Positions 18,611 to 29,652 of a DNA stretch of 64,000 nt are shown one piece after another (positions within the stretch are counted from its first letter, which is position 1; each line of letters begins with the position of its first letter). Origin of the DNA: Ruegeria atlantica (GTDB taxonomy: Bacteria > Pseudomonadota > Alphaproteobacteria > Rhodobacterales > Rhodobacteraceae). Location: contig NZ_WQCG01000005.1 in the NCBI RefSeq assembly GCF_013032505.1, positions 186,001 through 250,000 of the forward strand, read 5' to 3'. The translations under genes were made by a program, and so were the position numbers. The notes beneath the pieces were generated by a model that was not told where the DNA came from, ran no database searches, and was given only the letters and a program-made list of their open reading frames with translations.

Positions 18611-19225
18611 ATGCCCGGGCGATTTTTCCTGACACGGTCGATGTCCGAAATAGCCCAGGTATTGAACGTCCCTTATGATGAGGACCCACAACCACCCCGA
18701 AGGAACATTCAACCGGGGCAGGAGGTGATAGTCCTGACTGCGGACGGCCTGACGCCCATGCGTTGGGGGATGATCCCGGTCGGGCGTGTCAACGCTCGCG
18801 GTCGACCCGTGATGGAAACCATAATCAACGCAAGGTCTGAAACCGTCTTTGACAAGGCCGCATTCGAAGGCGTTGGCCGGGCCGTTGTCCCGGTTGACGG
18901 GTGGTACGAGTGGACCGGCAAAAAACGTCACAAAACTGCGTGGCGTATTGCTTCGGCAGATGGCGCAACTTTGTTCTTTGCTGCGATTACAGACAGCTGG
19001 CAGGCCCCAGGTGGCCTGCGTGTCGATCAGTTTGCGGCAGTGACCTGCGCACCCAATGCTGATCTGGAACCGATACACCATCGAATGGGCGTCCTGCTGC
19101 ATCCTGCCGATATTCAGACATGGCTTAATGGCTCAGAAGGTGACGCTAAGGCTTTGGCGCGACCTTGGCCGGACGGGTTATTGCGGATCGAAGAAGCGAC
19201 GGACGTCGATTGGTCCGCGCCGTAA
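18611..19225 (+). CDS. SRAP (YedK/HMCES) family protein lacking the catalytic Cys2
   Basis: 204 residues starting at the ATG at 18611, four bases after tesA. SRAP proteins normally begin MCGRF; Cys2 becomes the N-terminus and forms a thiazolidine link with abasic sites. Here the start reads MPGRFFLT (codons ATG CCC GGG), so Cys2 is Pro. Other active-site features remain: N in I-I-N-A-R-S-E-T (about residue 75), E in G-W-Y-E-W (about 101) and H in I-H-H-R-M-G (about 155). It may still bind DNA, but classical crosslinking should not work. Confidence 0.82.
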   Translation: MPGRFFLTRSMSEIAQVLNVPYDEDPQPPRRNIQPGQEVIVLTADGLTPMRWGMIPVGRVNARGRPVMETIINARSETVFDKAAFEGVGRAVVPVDGWYEWTGKKRHKTAWRIASADGATLFFAAITDSWQAPGGLRVDQFAAVTCAPNADLEPIHHRMGVLLHPADIQTWLNGSEGDAKALARPWPDGLLRIEEATDVDWSAP

Positions 19226-19230
19226 AAGCC

Positions 19231-19791
19231 TCAGACTACTGTAACCACAGTTCCAACCGGTACACGCTCATATAAATCGATGACATGCGAGTTCAGCATG
19301 CGGATACACCCGTTTGAGGCAGCACGCCCGATGGTTTGCGGCTGGGTCGTTCCGTGGATGCGGAAATAAGTGTCGACCCCATTTTGGAACAGATAGAGCG
19401 CGCGCGCGCCAAGCGGATTATCCCCTCCACCCGGCTGGACATAATCATTGTCCTTGAACCTGGCATAGGTGGTCGGTTCGCGTTCGATCATTTCGTCCGT
19501 GGGGCGCCATGTCGGCCATTCTTTCTTGACATCGATGGTGGCCGTACCGGTGAATTCCAGTCCGGCTTTGCCGACGCCGCACCCATAGCGGATCGCCTTG
19601 CGCGGTTCGGTGATCAGGTACAAGTAAAACGATCGCGGAGCGACCAGAAGCTGCCCCGGAAGAAACTGTTTCTTGACCCGAACGAACTGCGGCGTGGGAT
19701 CGTATTCAACGGCTTTTTTCTTGGCCGAAGCAAGGCCGGGCGTCAGGCCAGCGGCTGCAGATGCTGCAAGGAAAGTGCGACGTGTGAACAT
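19231..19791 (-). CDS. L,D-transpeptidase (YkuD domain), Tat-like signal
   Basis: 186 residues. The N-terminus M-F-T-R-R-T-F-L-A-A-S-A-A-A-G is a Tat-type signal. The YkuD catalytic motif is complete: H-G-T-T-Q (about residue 142) and S-N-G-C-I-R-M (about 157-163), with the nucleophile Cys. Such enzymes make 3-3 crosslinks in peptidoglycan or attach lipoproteins to it. It is convergent with the SRAP gene. Confidence 0.88.
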   Translation of the reverse strand: MFTRRTFLAASAAAGLTPGLASAKKKAVEYDPTPQFVRVKKQFLPGQLLVAPRSFYLYLITEPRKAIRYGCGVGKAGLEFTGTATIDVKKEWPTWRPTDEMIEREPTTYARFKDNDYVQPGGGDNPLGARALYLFQNGVDTYFRIHGTTQPQTIGRAASNGCIRMLNSHVIDLYERVPVGTVVTVV

Positions 19792-19935
19792 ATTGGTTCT
19801 CTTCAGGACAACAGGAAAAATTGTAAACCAGTGTCGGAATGATAACCGATCTGGTCAATCATCTGCCAAGAGTAACCGTATTGTGATGTAATCGCAGGGA
19901 CACACTTATGTTGCAGTTTTGCCCCGCGTGATGCG

Positions 19936-19962
19936 AAAAGGGCAGAGTTAACCTCTGCCCTT
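19936..19962 (-). terminator. Terminator of the cold-shock gene
   Basis: Perfect 10-bp stem AAGGGCAGAG / CTCTGCCCTT (19938-19962) with a 5-nt loop. On the minus strand it ends in TTTT directly after the cspA-like gene. Confidence 0.85.
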
Positions 19963-19970
19963 CTGTGGCC

Positions 19971-20177
19971 TTAGGCCAGTGCGATGTCGTCGGCGCTTTC
20001 GCGGCCGTCACGACCCGAGCGCAGCTCGTACGTGACTTTCTGGTTGTCGGCCAGACCGGTCAGGCCGGAACGCTCGACAGCCGAGATGTGTACGAAGATG
20101 TCTTTGCCGCCATCTTCAGGTGCGATAAAGCCGTAGCCTTTGGTGGTGTTGAACCATTTTACGGTGCCTGCGGGCAT
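19971..20177 (-). CDS. Cold-shock protein (CspA family)
   Basis: 68 residues forming one OB fold. RNP1 K-G-Y-G-F-I (about residues 13-18) and RNP2 I-F-V-H-I (about 27-31) bind single-stranded RNA or DNA. TAGGAGA sits 7 bases before the ATG, and a hairpin (20199-20221) lies just upstream of it on the mRNA, which could affect translation. The long gene-free region upstream is compatible with a long 5' leader, as known for cold-shock mRNAs. Confidence 0.92.
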   Translation of the reverse strand: MPAGTVKWFNTTKGYGFIAPEDGGKDIFVHISAVERSGLTGLADNQKVTYELRSGRDGRESADDIALA

Positions 20178-20740
20178 ATCCGTTGTCTCCTAATTGGTGC
20201 TGCCCACGGAGTTGCGGCAGCCCGGCGTCGTCGTCTGTATCGATAGACTGAGCGCCGGAATCGGAGACAGTGGGTCGAAATAGAAAAACGTAAGCGCCAT
20301 TGATATGGCATTGGGGAGGGCCTGTGGCAAGGGTGGATTACGACAGTGGCTACTAACTGCTTAGAAAACTGATGGTATCGCCGCTTGCCAAAAGTCTCGG
20401 CTCTGGATCTGGGCAATGCCCAAAAGAAGCCCCAAACCGATCAGCAGCAAAGAAGTGTCGTAACGTCATATTCGAGGCAGCAGCGTGAGCTTTAGGTCGC
20501 AAGGCTGCATCACAAAATGACTTTTTGACGGGCTTTTCAAAAATGACGCGAAACGCGGTTTTCTTCCCCGTTGGCGCGCGATCTTTCCTTCATATGTACG
20601 CCGCACCGCTGCGGGTGGCCACTCACGGAAATACGGTCCTTGAGCCGACCTCCACCGCACGCTCGGATCGGCCCGCAGCGGAACATTAATACGAATACTT
20701 AGTTTCTTACAAAAAAGAGAAATCCGATACGCAAGGTGAA
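20178..20740. other. Long intergenic region with cspA leader and a structured element
   Basis: No convincing gene in about 560 bp. The left part is the probable cspA 5' leader, with a GCTGCC/GGCAGC hairpin at 20199-20221 next to the ribosome site. The right part contains a perfect 10-bp inverted repeat, CCGCTGCGGG (20606-20615) and CCCGCAGCGG (20672-20681), enclosing 56 nt that can fold further (GCCGA/TCGGC). This could be a small RNA or a leader; no known RNA family was recognised. Confidence 0.5.
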
Positions 20741-20744
20741 AGAC

Positions 20745-20951
20745 ATGCTTTTTAAGTCATTCTTTAACAGTATTTTCAAATCAGGCGAGCTGGCACATTC
20801 GGTGCCAAACGAGCACACTGAGAAAACGCAAACAGCATTTTCTCGATCAGTAAACAAAGAAGAACTGACTGTGCTTTTTGGGGACGTTCTAAGTGAGGAA
20901 CATGCTCAGAGTGGAGAAAACCAAAGGACAGGCGGCCTGTCGCAAAAGTAA
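20745..20951 (+). CDS. Possible small protein of unknown function
   Basis: 68 codons from the ATG at 20745, with AAGG 8 bases upstream. The sequence has an aromatic N-terminus (M-L-F-K-S-F-F-N-S-I-F-K) and then a polar, acidic tail without recognised domain. The local base composition is more AT-rich than flanking genes. It could be a chance frame; the support is only the start site and isolation between two gaps. Confidence 0.3.
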   Translation: MLFKSFFNSIFKSGELAHSVPNEHTEKTQTAFSRSVNKEELTVLFGDVLSEEHAQSGENQRTGGLSQK

Positions 20952-21141
20952 CTGATATCCGCAAGCTATTGTAAGAACAGACCGGTTATGCTCAGACAAG
21001 GTGCTTTGGTTTGTGCGACGCTAAATTTTGATCGGGTGTTTGAAGCTCAATAACGGTCTGTAGAAACCAAGAAAGGTAGCTGCACATACCGGTCAAAGCG
21101 TATTCCCGATATCACCGAAACCATTCGCTCCAAACAGTCTA

Positions 21142-21182
21142 CTTCAGGCCCGCAACCATATCCATTGGTTGCGGGCCTGAAG
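21142..21182 (-). terminator. Large hairpin after ettA
   Basis: Perfect 17-bp stem, CTTCAGGCCCGCAACCA (21142-21158) / its complement (21166-21182), with a 7-nt loop. It sits 8 bases past the ettA stop. The U-run is weak, so it could also protect the mRNA 3' end. Confidence 0.75.
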
Positions 21183-21190
21183 CAGAGTTT

Positions 21191-22858
<1,668 letters not shown>

Positions 22859-22996
22859 GTCGCGTCCTCTGGGTCGGGGAAATTGGGTTGAAACGCTTGA
22901 TATCCAAGCGGGGCGGGCGGGGCAAGCTGGTGGTTTCGTGATTTTTGCTTAGACCTCGTGCGGGCTAGAGTGGCTTCGGTTTGAGAGGCGGATGAG

Positions 22997-23467
22997 ATGT
23001 CAGAACTTGCGGAATTGATTGCTGGGTGGGCAAAGCCCGGTCGGGTCGATTGGATCGGAGTGCGTCCAGCCCGGCGGACGGAGATCGTCACTTTGGGCGA
23101 CGCTATGATTTCCGCCGATGGATTGGGCGGAGATCGCAGTCGAGCGGGCAAGAGGGCGGTGACGCTGATCCAGCAGGAGCATTTGGCAGCGATTGGTTCG
23201 TACCTTGGACAAGGGCCGATCGCACCGGACGTGCTTAGGCGCAATCTGGTGGTCTCTGGGATCAATCTGGCCGCACTAAAGAGTCGTGAGGTGCAGGTAG
23301 GTGAGGCGGTTCTGCGCGTTGCGGTGATCTGTGCGCCCTGCAGTCGGATGGAGGAAGCGCTTGGCAAAGGGGGCTATTCTGCCGTGCGTGGGCATGGCGG
23401 CTGGTGTGCGAAAGTGGTGCGCTGTGGACGCGTTCGGGTGGGCGATACGGTGCAACCGATTGATTGA
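22997..23467 (+). CDS. MOSC domain protein
   Basis: 156 residues. The MOSC (molybdenum cofactor sulfurase C-terminal) fold is indicated by G-L-G-G-D-R-S, the [11 protein letters not shown] segment (about residues 81-91) and the conserved cysteine in C-A-P-C-S-R-M-E (about 114-121). Stand-alone MOSC proteins handle sulfur or molybdenum cofactor ligands, such as in YiiM-like detoxifying reductases. It is followed by nadD after 32 bp. Confidence 0.85.
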   Translation: MSELAELIAGWAKPGRVDWIGVRPARRTEIVTLGDAMISADGLGGDRSRAGKRAVTLIQQEHLAAIGSYLGQGPIAPDVLRRNLVVSGINLAALKSREVQVGEAVLRVAVICAPCSRMEEALGKGGYSAVRGHGGWCAKVVRCGRVRVGDTVQPID

Positions 23468-23499
23468 CAAGCTGCTTCAGTTCTGAACATCAGCTAGGA

Positions 23500-24120
23500 A
23501 TGTTGCGCAGCCAGATACCCTATGCACGGCCCGGACAGGTCATTGGGCTGTTCGGAGGTTCCTTTGATCCTCCGCATCAGGGTCACGTGCATGTGACGCT
23601 TGAGGCGATGAAGGCTTTTGGGCTGGATCGGGTTTGGTGGCTGGTGTCTCCGGGCAACCCTTTGAAGGTACAGGGGCCTGCGCCTCTTACGCGGCGGATG
23701 GCTGCTTCGCGGGCGTTGATGCTGCACCCGCGGGTCGAGGTGACGGATATCGAGGCACTGACCGAAACGCGGGCGACAGCGGATACGCTGGCCGAACTGC
23801 GGCGCTTGTATCCCAAAGTAAAGTTTGTCTGGATCATGGGCGCGGACAATCTGGCGCAGTTCCATAAGTGGAAAGACTGGCGGCGGATCATGGACAGCGT
23901 GCCGGTGGGCGTGATCGCGCGGCCGGGCGACCGGATTTCCGCGCGGATGTCCCCTGCGGCACGTCTGTATGCCAGATACCGAATAGATGGGCAGGCGCCG
24001 CGCCTGTTGGGGCGCGTTGACGCGCCTGCATGGTGTTTCGTGAACGTTCCGATGGTCGAAGTCAGTTCGAGCCAAATCCGGGAGCGGGGCGGCTGGGGCG
24101 CTGAGGTGTTGCCGGAATAG
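23500..24120 (+). CDS. nadD: Nicotinate-nucleotide adenylyltransferase
   Basis: 206 residues from the ATG at 23500, preceded by TAGGA. The nucleotidyltransferase motif [14 protein letters not shown] (about residues 17-30) and the C-terminal S-S-S-Q-I-R (about 190-195) are diagnostic. It transfers AMP to nicotinate mononucleotide, the step before NadE, which is also in this window (6944-8602) but in a separate unit. Confidence 0.93.
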   Translation: MLRSQIPYARPGQVIGLFGGSFDPPHQGHVHVTLEAMKAFGLDRVWWLVSPGNPLKVQGPAPLTRRMAASRALMLHPRVEVTDIEALTETRATADTLAELRRLYPKVKFVWIMGADNLAQFHKWKDWRRIMDSVPVGVIARPGDRISARMSPAARLYARYRIDGQAPRLLGRVDAPAWCFVNVPMVEVSSSQIRERGGWGAEVLPE

Positions 24121-24185
24121 CCACATGCGCGCATAATCCATATCAGTGGTTGTGCGTATTTGATCTGTGAGATTTTATCCGACTT

Positions 24186-25664
24186 ATGACTGATCGATTT
24201 TCTCGAAGAGGATTTTTGGCAGGGCTGGGAGCGGCTTTGATCCCCTCTGCGGTTTTGGCCGAAGCGCCTGTGGCCTCGTTGCGGCCGCAATTGCGCGGCG
24301 ACGTGCCGACTGGAGTCGAGAGGCTTGTCCAGGCTGCGGGCCTGCGTGGAGAGGTGGTGTTCGCGGTGGCGGACGCAACAACTGGTACCCAGCTGGAGGA
24401 GTTCAGTGGTAACCAGGGGTTGCCGCCAGCAAGTGTAGCCAAGGCGTTGACGGCTCTCTATGCGTTAGATGTTCTGGGATCGGACTATCGGTTCGAGACC
24501 GCCCTGATGGCGGACGGACCGATTGAAAACGGTATCCTGAAAGGTGACCTGATCCTGGTGGGTGGTGGCGATCCGTTGCTGGATACGGATGCACTGGCCA
24601 CTATGGCGGCTAACCTGCGTGAGGCTGGAATTTCCGAGGTTCGGGGCGCATTCAAGGTTTATGAGGGTGCGTTGCCCTATGTGTTCAGCATCGACCCGGG
24701 GCAGCCGGATCATCTGGGGTATAGTCCATCCATCAGCGGCATATCGCTGAACTTCAACCGGGTCCATTTTGAATGGAAGCGCGACGGTGCGCGTTATGAC
24801 GTGTCTATGGATGCGCGAAGTGCGCGATATAACCCTTCGGTCGACATGGCTTCTATGCGGATTGAAAGCCGAAAAGTACCGATTTACACCTACGAATCCA
24901 GTGCAAGGCAGGACCGATGGACCGTAGCAAAAGGTGCGCTTGGCGCAGGTGGGGCACGTTGGCTGCCTGTGCGAAAGCCCGCACTTTATGCGGGGGATGT
25001 GTTTAAGACGTTGGCGCGCGCGAATGGTATCCAGTTGGGGCGCGTTCAGATCACGCGAGAGGTACCAAAGGGAACGCTGCTTGTGGTGCATCAAAGTGAC
25101 CCGCTGGATAGTATTCTGCGCGGCATGTTGAAGTATTCGACCAACCTGACGGCTGAGATGGTCGGTATGGCGGCCTCGCAAGCGCGCGGAGCAAAATTGC
25201 AAACACTTGCGGATTCGGCGGCCGAAATGAACCGTTGGGCGACCGAGACATACGGTGTGACTGGGATCGCCATGGTGGATCACTCGGGCCTGGGCGATGC
25301 GTCCCGAATGGCACCGGGAGATTTGGTGAAAGCTCTGGTTGCTGCGAAACAGGCGGGCGCATTGAAACCTTTGCTGAAAAAATTCACTCTCGCGGACAGT
25401 CAGGGACGGCCCGTCAAAGACCACCCGATCAAGGTTGATGCCAAAACCGGTACGTTGAACTTTGTATCCGGCCTTGGCGGTTTCATCACAACGCCGGGCG
25501 GTTCCGAGCTGGCCTTTGCCATTTTCACTGCAGATGTCGACCATCGCGCCACGATTCCGCGCGCGCAACGTGAACGCCCGCAAGGCGCGCGTAGCTGGAA
25601 CAATCGCTCGCGCAAATTGCAACGTGCGTTGATCGAGCGCTGGGGCTCACTGGCCGGAAGTTGA
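24186..25664 (+). CDS. dacB: D-alanyl-D-alanine carboxypeptidase/endopeptidase (PBP4 family)
   Basis: 492 residues. A Tat-type signal (S-R-R-G-F-L-A-G-L-G-A-A) is followed by the penicillin-binding motifs: S-V-A-K (SxxK, about residue 84), S-T-N (SxN, about 319) and K-T-G (about 421). A long insertion between the first two motifs matches class C PBP4/DacB. It trims or cleaves peptidoglycan crosslinks in the periplasm. The next gene is convergent, 2 bp away. Confidence 0.92.
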   Translation: MTDRFSRRGFLAGLGAALIPSAVLAEAPVASLRPQLRGDVPTGVERLVQAAGLRGEVVFAVADATTGTQLEEFSGNQGLPPASVAKALTALYALDVLGSDYRFETALMADGPIENGILKGDLILVGGGDPLLDTDALATMAANLREAGISEVRGAFKVYEGALPYVFSIDPGQPDHLGYSPSISGISLNFNRVHFEWKRDGARYDVSMDARSARYNPSVDMASMRIESRKVPIYTYESSARQDRWTVAKGALGAGGARWLPVRKPALYAGDVFKTLARANGIQLGRVQITREVPKGTLLVVHQSDPLDSILRGMLKYSTNLTAEMVGMAASQARGAKLQTLADSAAEMNRWATETYGVTGIAMVDHSGLGDASRMAPGDLVKALVAAKQAGALKPLLKKFTLADSQGRPVKDHPIKVDAKTGTLNFVSGLGGFITTPGGSELAFAIFTADVDHRATIPRAQRERPQGARSWNNRSRKLQRALIERWGSLAGS

Positions 25665-25666
25665 GA

Positions 25667-26089
25667 TCAGGTGGTGTGACGAGCCCGCGCGCCGCGTTCG
25701 ATCGCGGCGGCATGCAGGCGATCAATGTTCAACTCATAGCGGATTTCTTCAAGCAGCCGTAGTTCGGATTCCGCCAAAGACCCGTCAGCAGCGGCCACAT
25801 CACAGGCCAGTGCATAGGCGGTTTCGTTTAGCCGTTCGGGCAGGTTGTCGCGGATCAGGCCGAACAGCGCATCCAGCCCGTCTTCTTGTTCAAACAGGTC
25901 AAACACGGTTTGCGAAACACGGCGGGTGCGGTCGATGTCATACTCCGCAAAAACCGGTAGCATATTGACCGCGCCTTCGATCTTGACCAGCTCAGCTGTA
26001 CGGATGGTTTCATCAGACGCAGAGACCGCAACCATGATCGCAACTAGGCAATCCTGAGGGGACATCGGGTGGGGTACTTGTTCGGTCAT
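25667..26089 (-). CDS. TerB-like tellurite resistance family protein
   Basis: 140 residues, mostly helical, with D-C-L-V-A-I-M-V-A-V-S-A-S-D near the N-terminus and a second acidic-helix half (A-L-A-C-D-V-A-A-A-D-G-S-L). This is the TerB/DjlA N-terminal fold that binds metal through paired acidic residues. Its role is unclear and a role in tellurite resistance need not apply. It is a single gene. Confidence 0.78.
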   Translation of the reverse strand: MTEQVPHPMSPQDCLVAIMVAVSASDETIRTAELVKIEGAVNMLPVFAEYDIDRTRRVSQTVFDLFEQEDGLDALFGLIRDNLPERLNETAYALACDVAAADGSLAESELRLLEEIRYELNIDRLHAAAIERGARARHTT

Positions 26090-26170
26090 GGTGTCGTCCT
26101 GATTAGGCTTTCTGCATCAGCACGATAGGTGGGCAAGCGTGCAGGTTCAACGGGTTTCGCATCGCCTAAG

Positions 26171-26638
26171 CTAGAGAATGGGCAAAGGACCGCGGGTTTT
26201 GTTCTGTCGCAGTACGAAGTTGCTGCGCGTGTCACGCACTAGCCCGGATTTCAAAAGCCGCTGCATAATAAAGTGCTCAAGTTCCTCTGGGGTTTTGGCG
26301 TAGACTTTCAGAATGAAGTCATGATCTCCGGTGATCGACGCACACTCAACAATCTGAGGTTCGGTTTCGATCAGGCGCAGGAACGCGTTAATGCTGTCCT
26401 CTTGATGTTCGCGCAGAGCCACGTGGACGTAGGCGATGGCGTTCAGCCCAACGGATTTGGCGCGCACCTGCGCTGTGTAGCCAGAGATTATATCAGTGGC
26501 CTCAAGGTCGCGCACTCGCCGCCAGCACTGCGACGCGGATAGCCCTGTGCGATCTGCTAGGTCCTGCATGGACTGGCGGCCATCCATTTGAAGCTCTTGC
26601 AAAATGGCGATGTCAGCGGCTTGAAGCGTTTGTTTCAT
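26171..26638 (-). CDS. Lrp/AsnC family transcriptional regulator
   Basis: 155 residues. N-terminal helix-turn-helix (M-Q-D-L-A-D-R-T-G-L-S-A-S-Q-C-W-R-R-V-R-D-L, about residues 20-45) and a RAM ligand-binding domain. It is divergent from phhA with about 108 bp between starts. The arrangement suggests an aromatic amino acid (phenylalanine or tyrosine) sensor controlling phhAB, as with PhhR-like control in other bacteria; the ligand is inferred. Confidence 0.88.
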   Translation of the reverse strand: MKQTLQAADIAILQELQMDGRQSMQDLADRTGLSASQCWRRVRDLEATDIISGYTAQVRAKSVGLNAIAYVHVALREHQEDSINAFLRLIETEPQIVECASITGDHDFILKVYAKTPEELEHFIMQRLLKSGLVRDTRSNFVLRQNKTRGPLPIL

Positions 26639-26746
26639 GAATTGTCACTTAATGATGCATATTTGCCAAATTTTTCACATTTATCTGCTATTTTAAACCA
26701 ATTTCCTCAACTCACGGGGGTAAACTTTTTACATGGAGGAAGAGTG
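26639..26746. promoter_or_regulatory. Divergent control region between the Lrp-type regulator and phhAB
   Basis: AT-rich 108-bp gap with runs such as CCAAATTTTTCACATTTATC and GCTATTTTAAACC, suitable for Lrp-type binding. GGAGGAAGAG precedes the phhA ATG at 26747. Confidence 0.5.
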
Positions 26747-27547
26747 ATGCCCAAATCGACCAAATATGTCGCCAAGATCGCCGATGCGCGCGGCCATATC
26801 GCGTACACGCCAGAAGAGGATGCGGTTTGGGCCGACCTTTATGCAGCCCAAGAGGAAAATGTTCAGCGATATATGGCGCGGGACTATCTCGACGGGTTAA
26901 AAAGACTGGACTTGCCAAAAACCACTGTGCCGTCCTGTGCCGATATCTCTGAACGGCTTTTGGATATGACAGGGTGGCGCGTTCAGCCGGTTCCAGCGCT
27001 GATCGGGTTTAAGACTTTTTTTGGCATGTTGGCGGACCGGGTTTTTCCCGCGGCATCCTTTATCCGGTCGCGCGAGGATTTCGACTATATCGAAGAACCT
27101 GACATTTTTCATGAGATTTTCGGCCATACACCTCTGCTGAGCGATCCCCGCTTTGCAGCCTTTAGCCACGCCATCGGAAAAGCCGGGGTTCAGGCCGGCG
27201 AGAAAGACTACTCATGGCTCATCCGACTATATTGGTTCTCGATCGAGTTCGGGTTGCGCCTTCAGGATGGTAACATCAAGGCGCTTGGATCCGGACTTGC
27301 GTCTTCGCCGACCGAGCTTGTCTATGCTGTCGAGAGTGATATCCCCGACCGGGACCGGTTCGATGTCATGACGATTCTGCGTACCCCCTATCGGATCGAC
27401 ATGCACCAGATGGGCTATTTCGTGCTAGACTCGCCGGAGGAGTTGTTCGCAGCCGCCGATCGTGACCTGTTGGCGGATGTGCGCAGGGCACAAACCCTTG
27501 GGTTGCTGCCGAACAAGTTTCCGGAAAAAGTAACCGCAGCGGAGTGA
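26747..27547 (+). CDS. phhA: Phenylalanine 4-monooxygenase
   Basis: 266 residues from the ATG at 26747 (strong ribosome site GGAGGAAGAG); the frame extends upstream but into the control region. The iron ligands are visible: H-E-I-F-G-H (about residues 121-126) and a downstream Glu in the W-F-S-I-E-F-G-L region (about 166). It converts phenylalanine to tyrosine with tetrahydropterin and O2. The pterin carbinolamine dehydratase follows 7 bp later. Confidence 0.95.
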   Translation: MPKSTKYVAKIADARGHIAYTPEEDAVWADLYAAQEENVQRYMARDYLDGLKRLDLPKTTVPSCADISERLLDMTGWRVQPVPALIGFKTFFGMLADRVFPAASFIRSREDFDYIEEPDIFHEIFGHTPLLSDPRFAAFSHAIGKAGVQAGEKDYSWLIRLYWFSIEFGLRLQDGNIKALGSGLASSPTELVYAVESDIPDRDRFDVMTILRTPYRIDMHQMGYFVLDSPEELFAAADRDLLADVRRAQTLGLLPNKFPEKVTAAE

Positions 27548-27554
27548 ACGGATC

Positions 27555-27908
27555 ATGTCATTAACAGGAGAAACCTGCAGCCTTTCGGACCGTACCTGTG
27601 TTCCTTGTTCCGGCGGCATCCCGGCTTTAACGCGCGATGAGGCTAACAACCACATGGCCGAGCTTTCCGATAATTGGCAGTTGGATGCAGGTGCAAAGAT
27701 GCTGAGCAGGCATTTCAAGTTCAAGGGTTTTGCCAAAGCAACCTATCTAGCAAATCTCTGCGCGTGGCTGGCTGATCAGCAAGGACATCATCCTGACGTC
27801 AGCTTCGGGTGGGGTTACGTGGAAGTCAAACTAACGACCCACGAAATAGATGGTCTGAGTGAGAACGATTTTATCTGGGCTGCGAAACTGGATCAGTTGA
27901 CCGCTTAA
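27555..27908 (+). CDS. phhB: 4a-hydroxytetrahydrobiopterin dehydratase
   Basis: 117 residues. The motif [14 protein letters not shown] (about residues 77-90) carries the catalytic histidines of pterin-4a-carbinolamine dehydratase. It recycles the pterin cofactor used by PhhA, encoded directly upstream. An N-terminal extension with four cysteines ([11 protein letters not shown]) is common in alphaproteobacterial members. Confidence 0.94.
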   Translation: MSLTGETCSLSDRTCVPCSGGIPALTRDEANNHMAELSDNWQLDAGAKMLSRHFKFKGFAKATYLANLCAWLADQQGHHPDVSFGWGYVEVKLTTHEIDGLSENDFIWAAKLDQLTA

Positions 27909-27975
27909 ATCGGCCTTTCCATCAGGAAAAACAGCGCGCTTTATTGACTCATGCTGCACCGGCACAATAGGAGGG

Positions 27976-28011
27976 GTCGGTCGGTTGCATGGGGCGACCG
28001 GCACTGTTTTT
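27976..28011 (+). terminator. Possible terminator between phhB and lysK
   Basis: GTCGGTCG (27976-27983) pairs with CGACCGGC (27995-28002) with one G-U pair; TTTTT follows at 28007-28011, just upstream of the lysK start. Confidence 0.45.
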
Positions 28012-28029
28012 CCCGATGGAGCAAATCTG

Positions 28030-29604
28030 ATGTCTGAACTGCGAGAAACCGCAATGTCGTCCAAGGCCTGGCCTTTCGAAGAGGCGCGCCGGTTGCTCAA
28101 ACGCTATCAGAAAGGTGCTCCGGAAAAGGGATACGTGCTGTTTGAAACGGGCTATGGTCCCTCAGGTCTGCCCCATATCGGCACGTTTGGCGAAGTGGCG
28201 CGAACGACGATGGTCAAACGCGCGTTCGAGGCGCTGTCGGACATCCCGACCAAACTGATCTGTTTCTCGGATGATTTGGACGGCATGCGCAAGGTGCCAA
28301 CTAATGTGCCAAACCCTGAAATTTTGGAACAGCACTTGCAGCGTCCGTTGACCTCGGTGCCGGACCCGTTTGGCACGCATGACAGCTTTGGTGAACATAA
28401 CAACGCGATGCTGCGGAGGTTTCTTGATACCTTTGGATTCGAGTATGAGTTCTATTCGGCCAAGGAATTCTACGAATCCGGTCAGTTTGACGAGATACTG
28501 AAACGCGCGGTTGAGCGTTACGACGAGATCATGGCGATCATGCTCAAAAGCCTGCGCGATGAGCGTAAGCAGACCTATTCTATATTCCTGCCACTGCATC
28601 CTGAAAGTGGGCGGGTGATGTATGTTCCGATGAAAAAGGTCTGTGCAGAAACCTACACCGTGACCTTTGACGATGAAACGGGCAAGGAATGGACCGTTCC
28701 GGTCACAGGCGGCCACGTCAAGCTGCAGTGGAAGCCGGATTTCGGCGCGCGTTGGGCTGCGCTGGGCGTTGATTTCGAGATGTACGGCAAGGAACACGCC
28801 ACGAACGAAAAGATCTATGACGCGATCTGTCGTGCGCTGGGTGGGCGTGCGCCCGAACATTTCTCGTATGAATTGTTTTTGGATGAGAACGGTCAGAAGA
28901 TTTCCAAATCGTCGGGCAATGGTGTGTCGATCGACGAATGGCTGACCTATGCGCCGACCGAGTCGCTGGCATACTTCATGTATCAAAAGCCCAAGACGGC
29001 GAAGCGTATGCATTTCGACGTGATCCCGAAGGCCTATGATGAGTATCATCAACAGTTGCGCGCCTATCCAGGGCAGGATCTGAAGGCACAGCTGAACAAT
29101 CCTGTCTGGCACATCCACGGCGGGAACGTTCCCGCGTCCACACTGATTGTGCCCTTTGCGATGCTGCTGAATCTGGCGTCGGTTTCCGGGGCCGAAGACA
29201 ACGACGCCCTGTGGGGCTTTATCCGTCGCTATGCACCTGAGGCCACGCCCGAAACGCATCCTGATCTGGATCAGGCGGCCGGTTTTGCCGTGCGTTACTT
29301 CAACGATTTCGTCAAACCAACTCGTCAGCACCGCGCGCCGACCGATCAGGAACGCGAAGCCCTGGAGGCGCTGAAAGCCGCGCTTGAGGCTTATGATGGT
29401 CCGGTCGAGGACGAGGCGCTGCAATCCGTGGTTTACTCCATCGGACGCGAACGGTTCGACCCGATGCGCGGGTGGTTTACAGCACTTTATGAGGTGCTGC
29501 TGGGTGCCTCGCAAGGTCCACGTTTTGGGGGGTTCATCGCGCTTTACGGCGTGCCCGAAACCATCGCGCTGATCGAAAAAGCACTGGCCGGAGAGCTGGT
29601 CTGA
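28030..29604 (+). CDS. lysK: Lysine--tRNA ligase, class I
   Basis: 524 residues from the ATG at 28030; a second in-frame ATG at 28054 is possible. HIGH is P-H-I-G (in [11 protein letters not shown], about residue 45) and KMSKS is K-I-S-K-S-S-G (about 292). Class I LysRS is the archaeal-type enzyme found in Rhodobacterales and a few other alphaproteobacteria instead of the class II LysS, a helpful taxonomic marker. Confidence 0.93.
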   Translation: MSELRETAMSSKAWPFEEARRLLKRYQKGAPEKGYVLFETGYGPSGLPHIGTFGEVARTTMVKRAFEALSDIPTKLICFSDDLDGMRKVPTNVPNPEILEQHLQRPLTSVPDPFGTHDSFGEHNNAMLRRFLDTFGFEYEFYSAKEFYESGQFDEILKRAVERYDEIMAIMLKSLRDERKQTYSIFLPLHPESGRVMYVPMKKVCAETYTVTFDDETGKEWTVPVTGGHVKLQWKPDFGARWAALGVDFEMYGKEHATNEKIYDAICRALGGRAPEHFSYELFLDENGQKISKSSGNGVSIDEWLTYAPTESLAYFMYQKPKTAKRMHFDVIPKAYDEYHQQLRAYPGQDLKAQLNNPVWHIHGGNVPASTLIVPFAMLLNLASVSGAEDNDALWGFIRRYAPEATPETHPDLDQAAGFAVRYFNDFVKPTRQHRAPTDQEREALEALKAALEAYDGPVEDEALQSVVYSIGRERFDPMRGWFTALYEVLLGASQGPRFGGFIALYGVPETIALIEKALAGELV

Positions 29605-29652
29605 TTTGACCTCATACCGTGTGGGGCTACCCTTTCATCAGGAGGTGGCCCC

